Origin: Brachyhypopomus gauderio
Lineage: Eukaryota; Chordata; Actinopteri; Gymnotiformes; Hypopomidae
Reading direction: 5' to 3'
Assembly: GCF_052324685.1 (NCBI RefSeq)
Contig: NC_135212.1
Location: 6,804,278-6,868,277, forward strand
Length of the DNA: 64,000 bases
The translations under genes were made by a program, and so were the position numbers. This document shows, in pieces, positions 63,885 through 64,000 of the stretch. The notes below the pieces were generated by a model that saw only the letters and a list, made by a program, of their open reading frames with translations, searched no databases and was not told where the DNA came from. Every line of letters begins with the position of its first letter. Position 1 is the first letter of the stretch.

Positions 63885-64000
63885 GTACACCAACACTCAC
63901 CTGTACACCAACACTCACCTGTACACCAACATTCACCTGTACGCCAACACTCAACTGTACGCCAACACTCAACTGTACGCCAACACTCAACTGTACGCCA
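63885..64000 (+). repeat. 18-bp tandem repeat running off the window
   Basis: The unit GTACACCAACACTCACCT occurs at least six times, with the later copies GTACGCCAACACTCAACT. The array continues past the end of the window. Confidence 0.9.

Overview
The window is vertebrate genomic DNA, almost certainly from a ray-finned (teleost) fish. The genes have GT-AG introns and encode vertebrate proteins. The DNA between exons is rich in (TG)n/(CA)n microsatellites, minisatellites, Tc1/mariner and hAT remnants and an L2-like LINE, as is usual in teleosts. I cannot name the species. There are no prokaryotic features.

Layout. (1) 53-10918, plus: the last 16 coding exons (766 codons) of polr3b, the second-largest subunit of RNA polymerase III; the 5' part lies upstream of the window. 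(2) 13586-29676, plus: complete rfx4, 18 coding exons, 736 aa, the neural-type isoform. (3) 32502-42113, plus: complete ric8b, 10 coding exons, 537 aa, a G-alpha chaperone. (4) 46930-44540, minus: a class I sirtuin closest to SIRT3, 7 coding exons, 451 aa, convergent with ric8b. (5) 55783-56808, plus: tmem263, 2 coding exons, 120 aa. (6) 58690-61123, plus: a 5'-truncated, frameshifted LINE of the L2 group. The last 3 kb hold two minisatellites and no gene that I can support. In all five genes the exon phases join without a gap and the summed coding length is a multiple of three.

POLR3B-RFX4-RIC8B-TMEM263 is the human 12q23.3 order, so the block is conserved. The exception is the sirtuin. Human SIRT3 lies tail-to-tail with RIC8A, the paralogue of RIC8B, on 11p15.5. 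Here a SIRT3-type gene lies tail-to-tail with ric8b. The simplest reading is that a RIC8-SIRT3 pair was duplicated early in vertebrates and that this fish keeps the copy missing from the human RIC8B locus. This is the most interesting gene-level observation in the window.

The most unusual non-coding structure is in polr3b. An exon/intron junction (5471-5481 plus its GTGAGT donor) has been amplified into a 35-bp minisatellite, giving a ladder of about twelve candidate 5' splice sites. Several acceptors in polr3b and rfx4 also have a (TG)n tract where a polypyrimidine tract is expected.

The genes do not form a pathway. They are a conserved neighbourhood of a transcription enzyme, a neural/ciliary transcription factor, a G-protein chaperone, an NAD-dependent deacylase and a small membrane protein.
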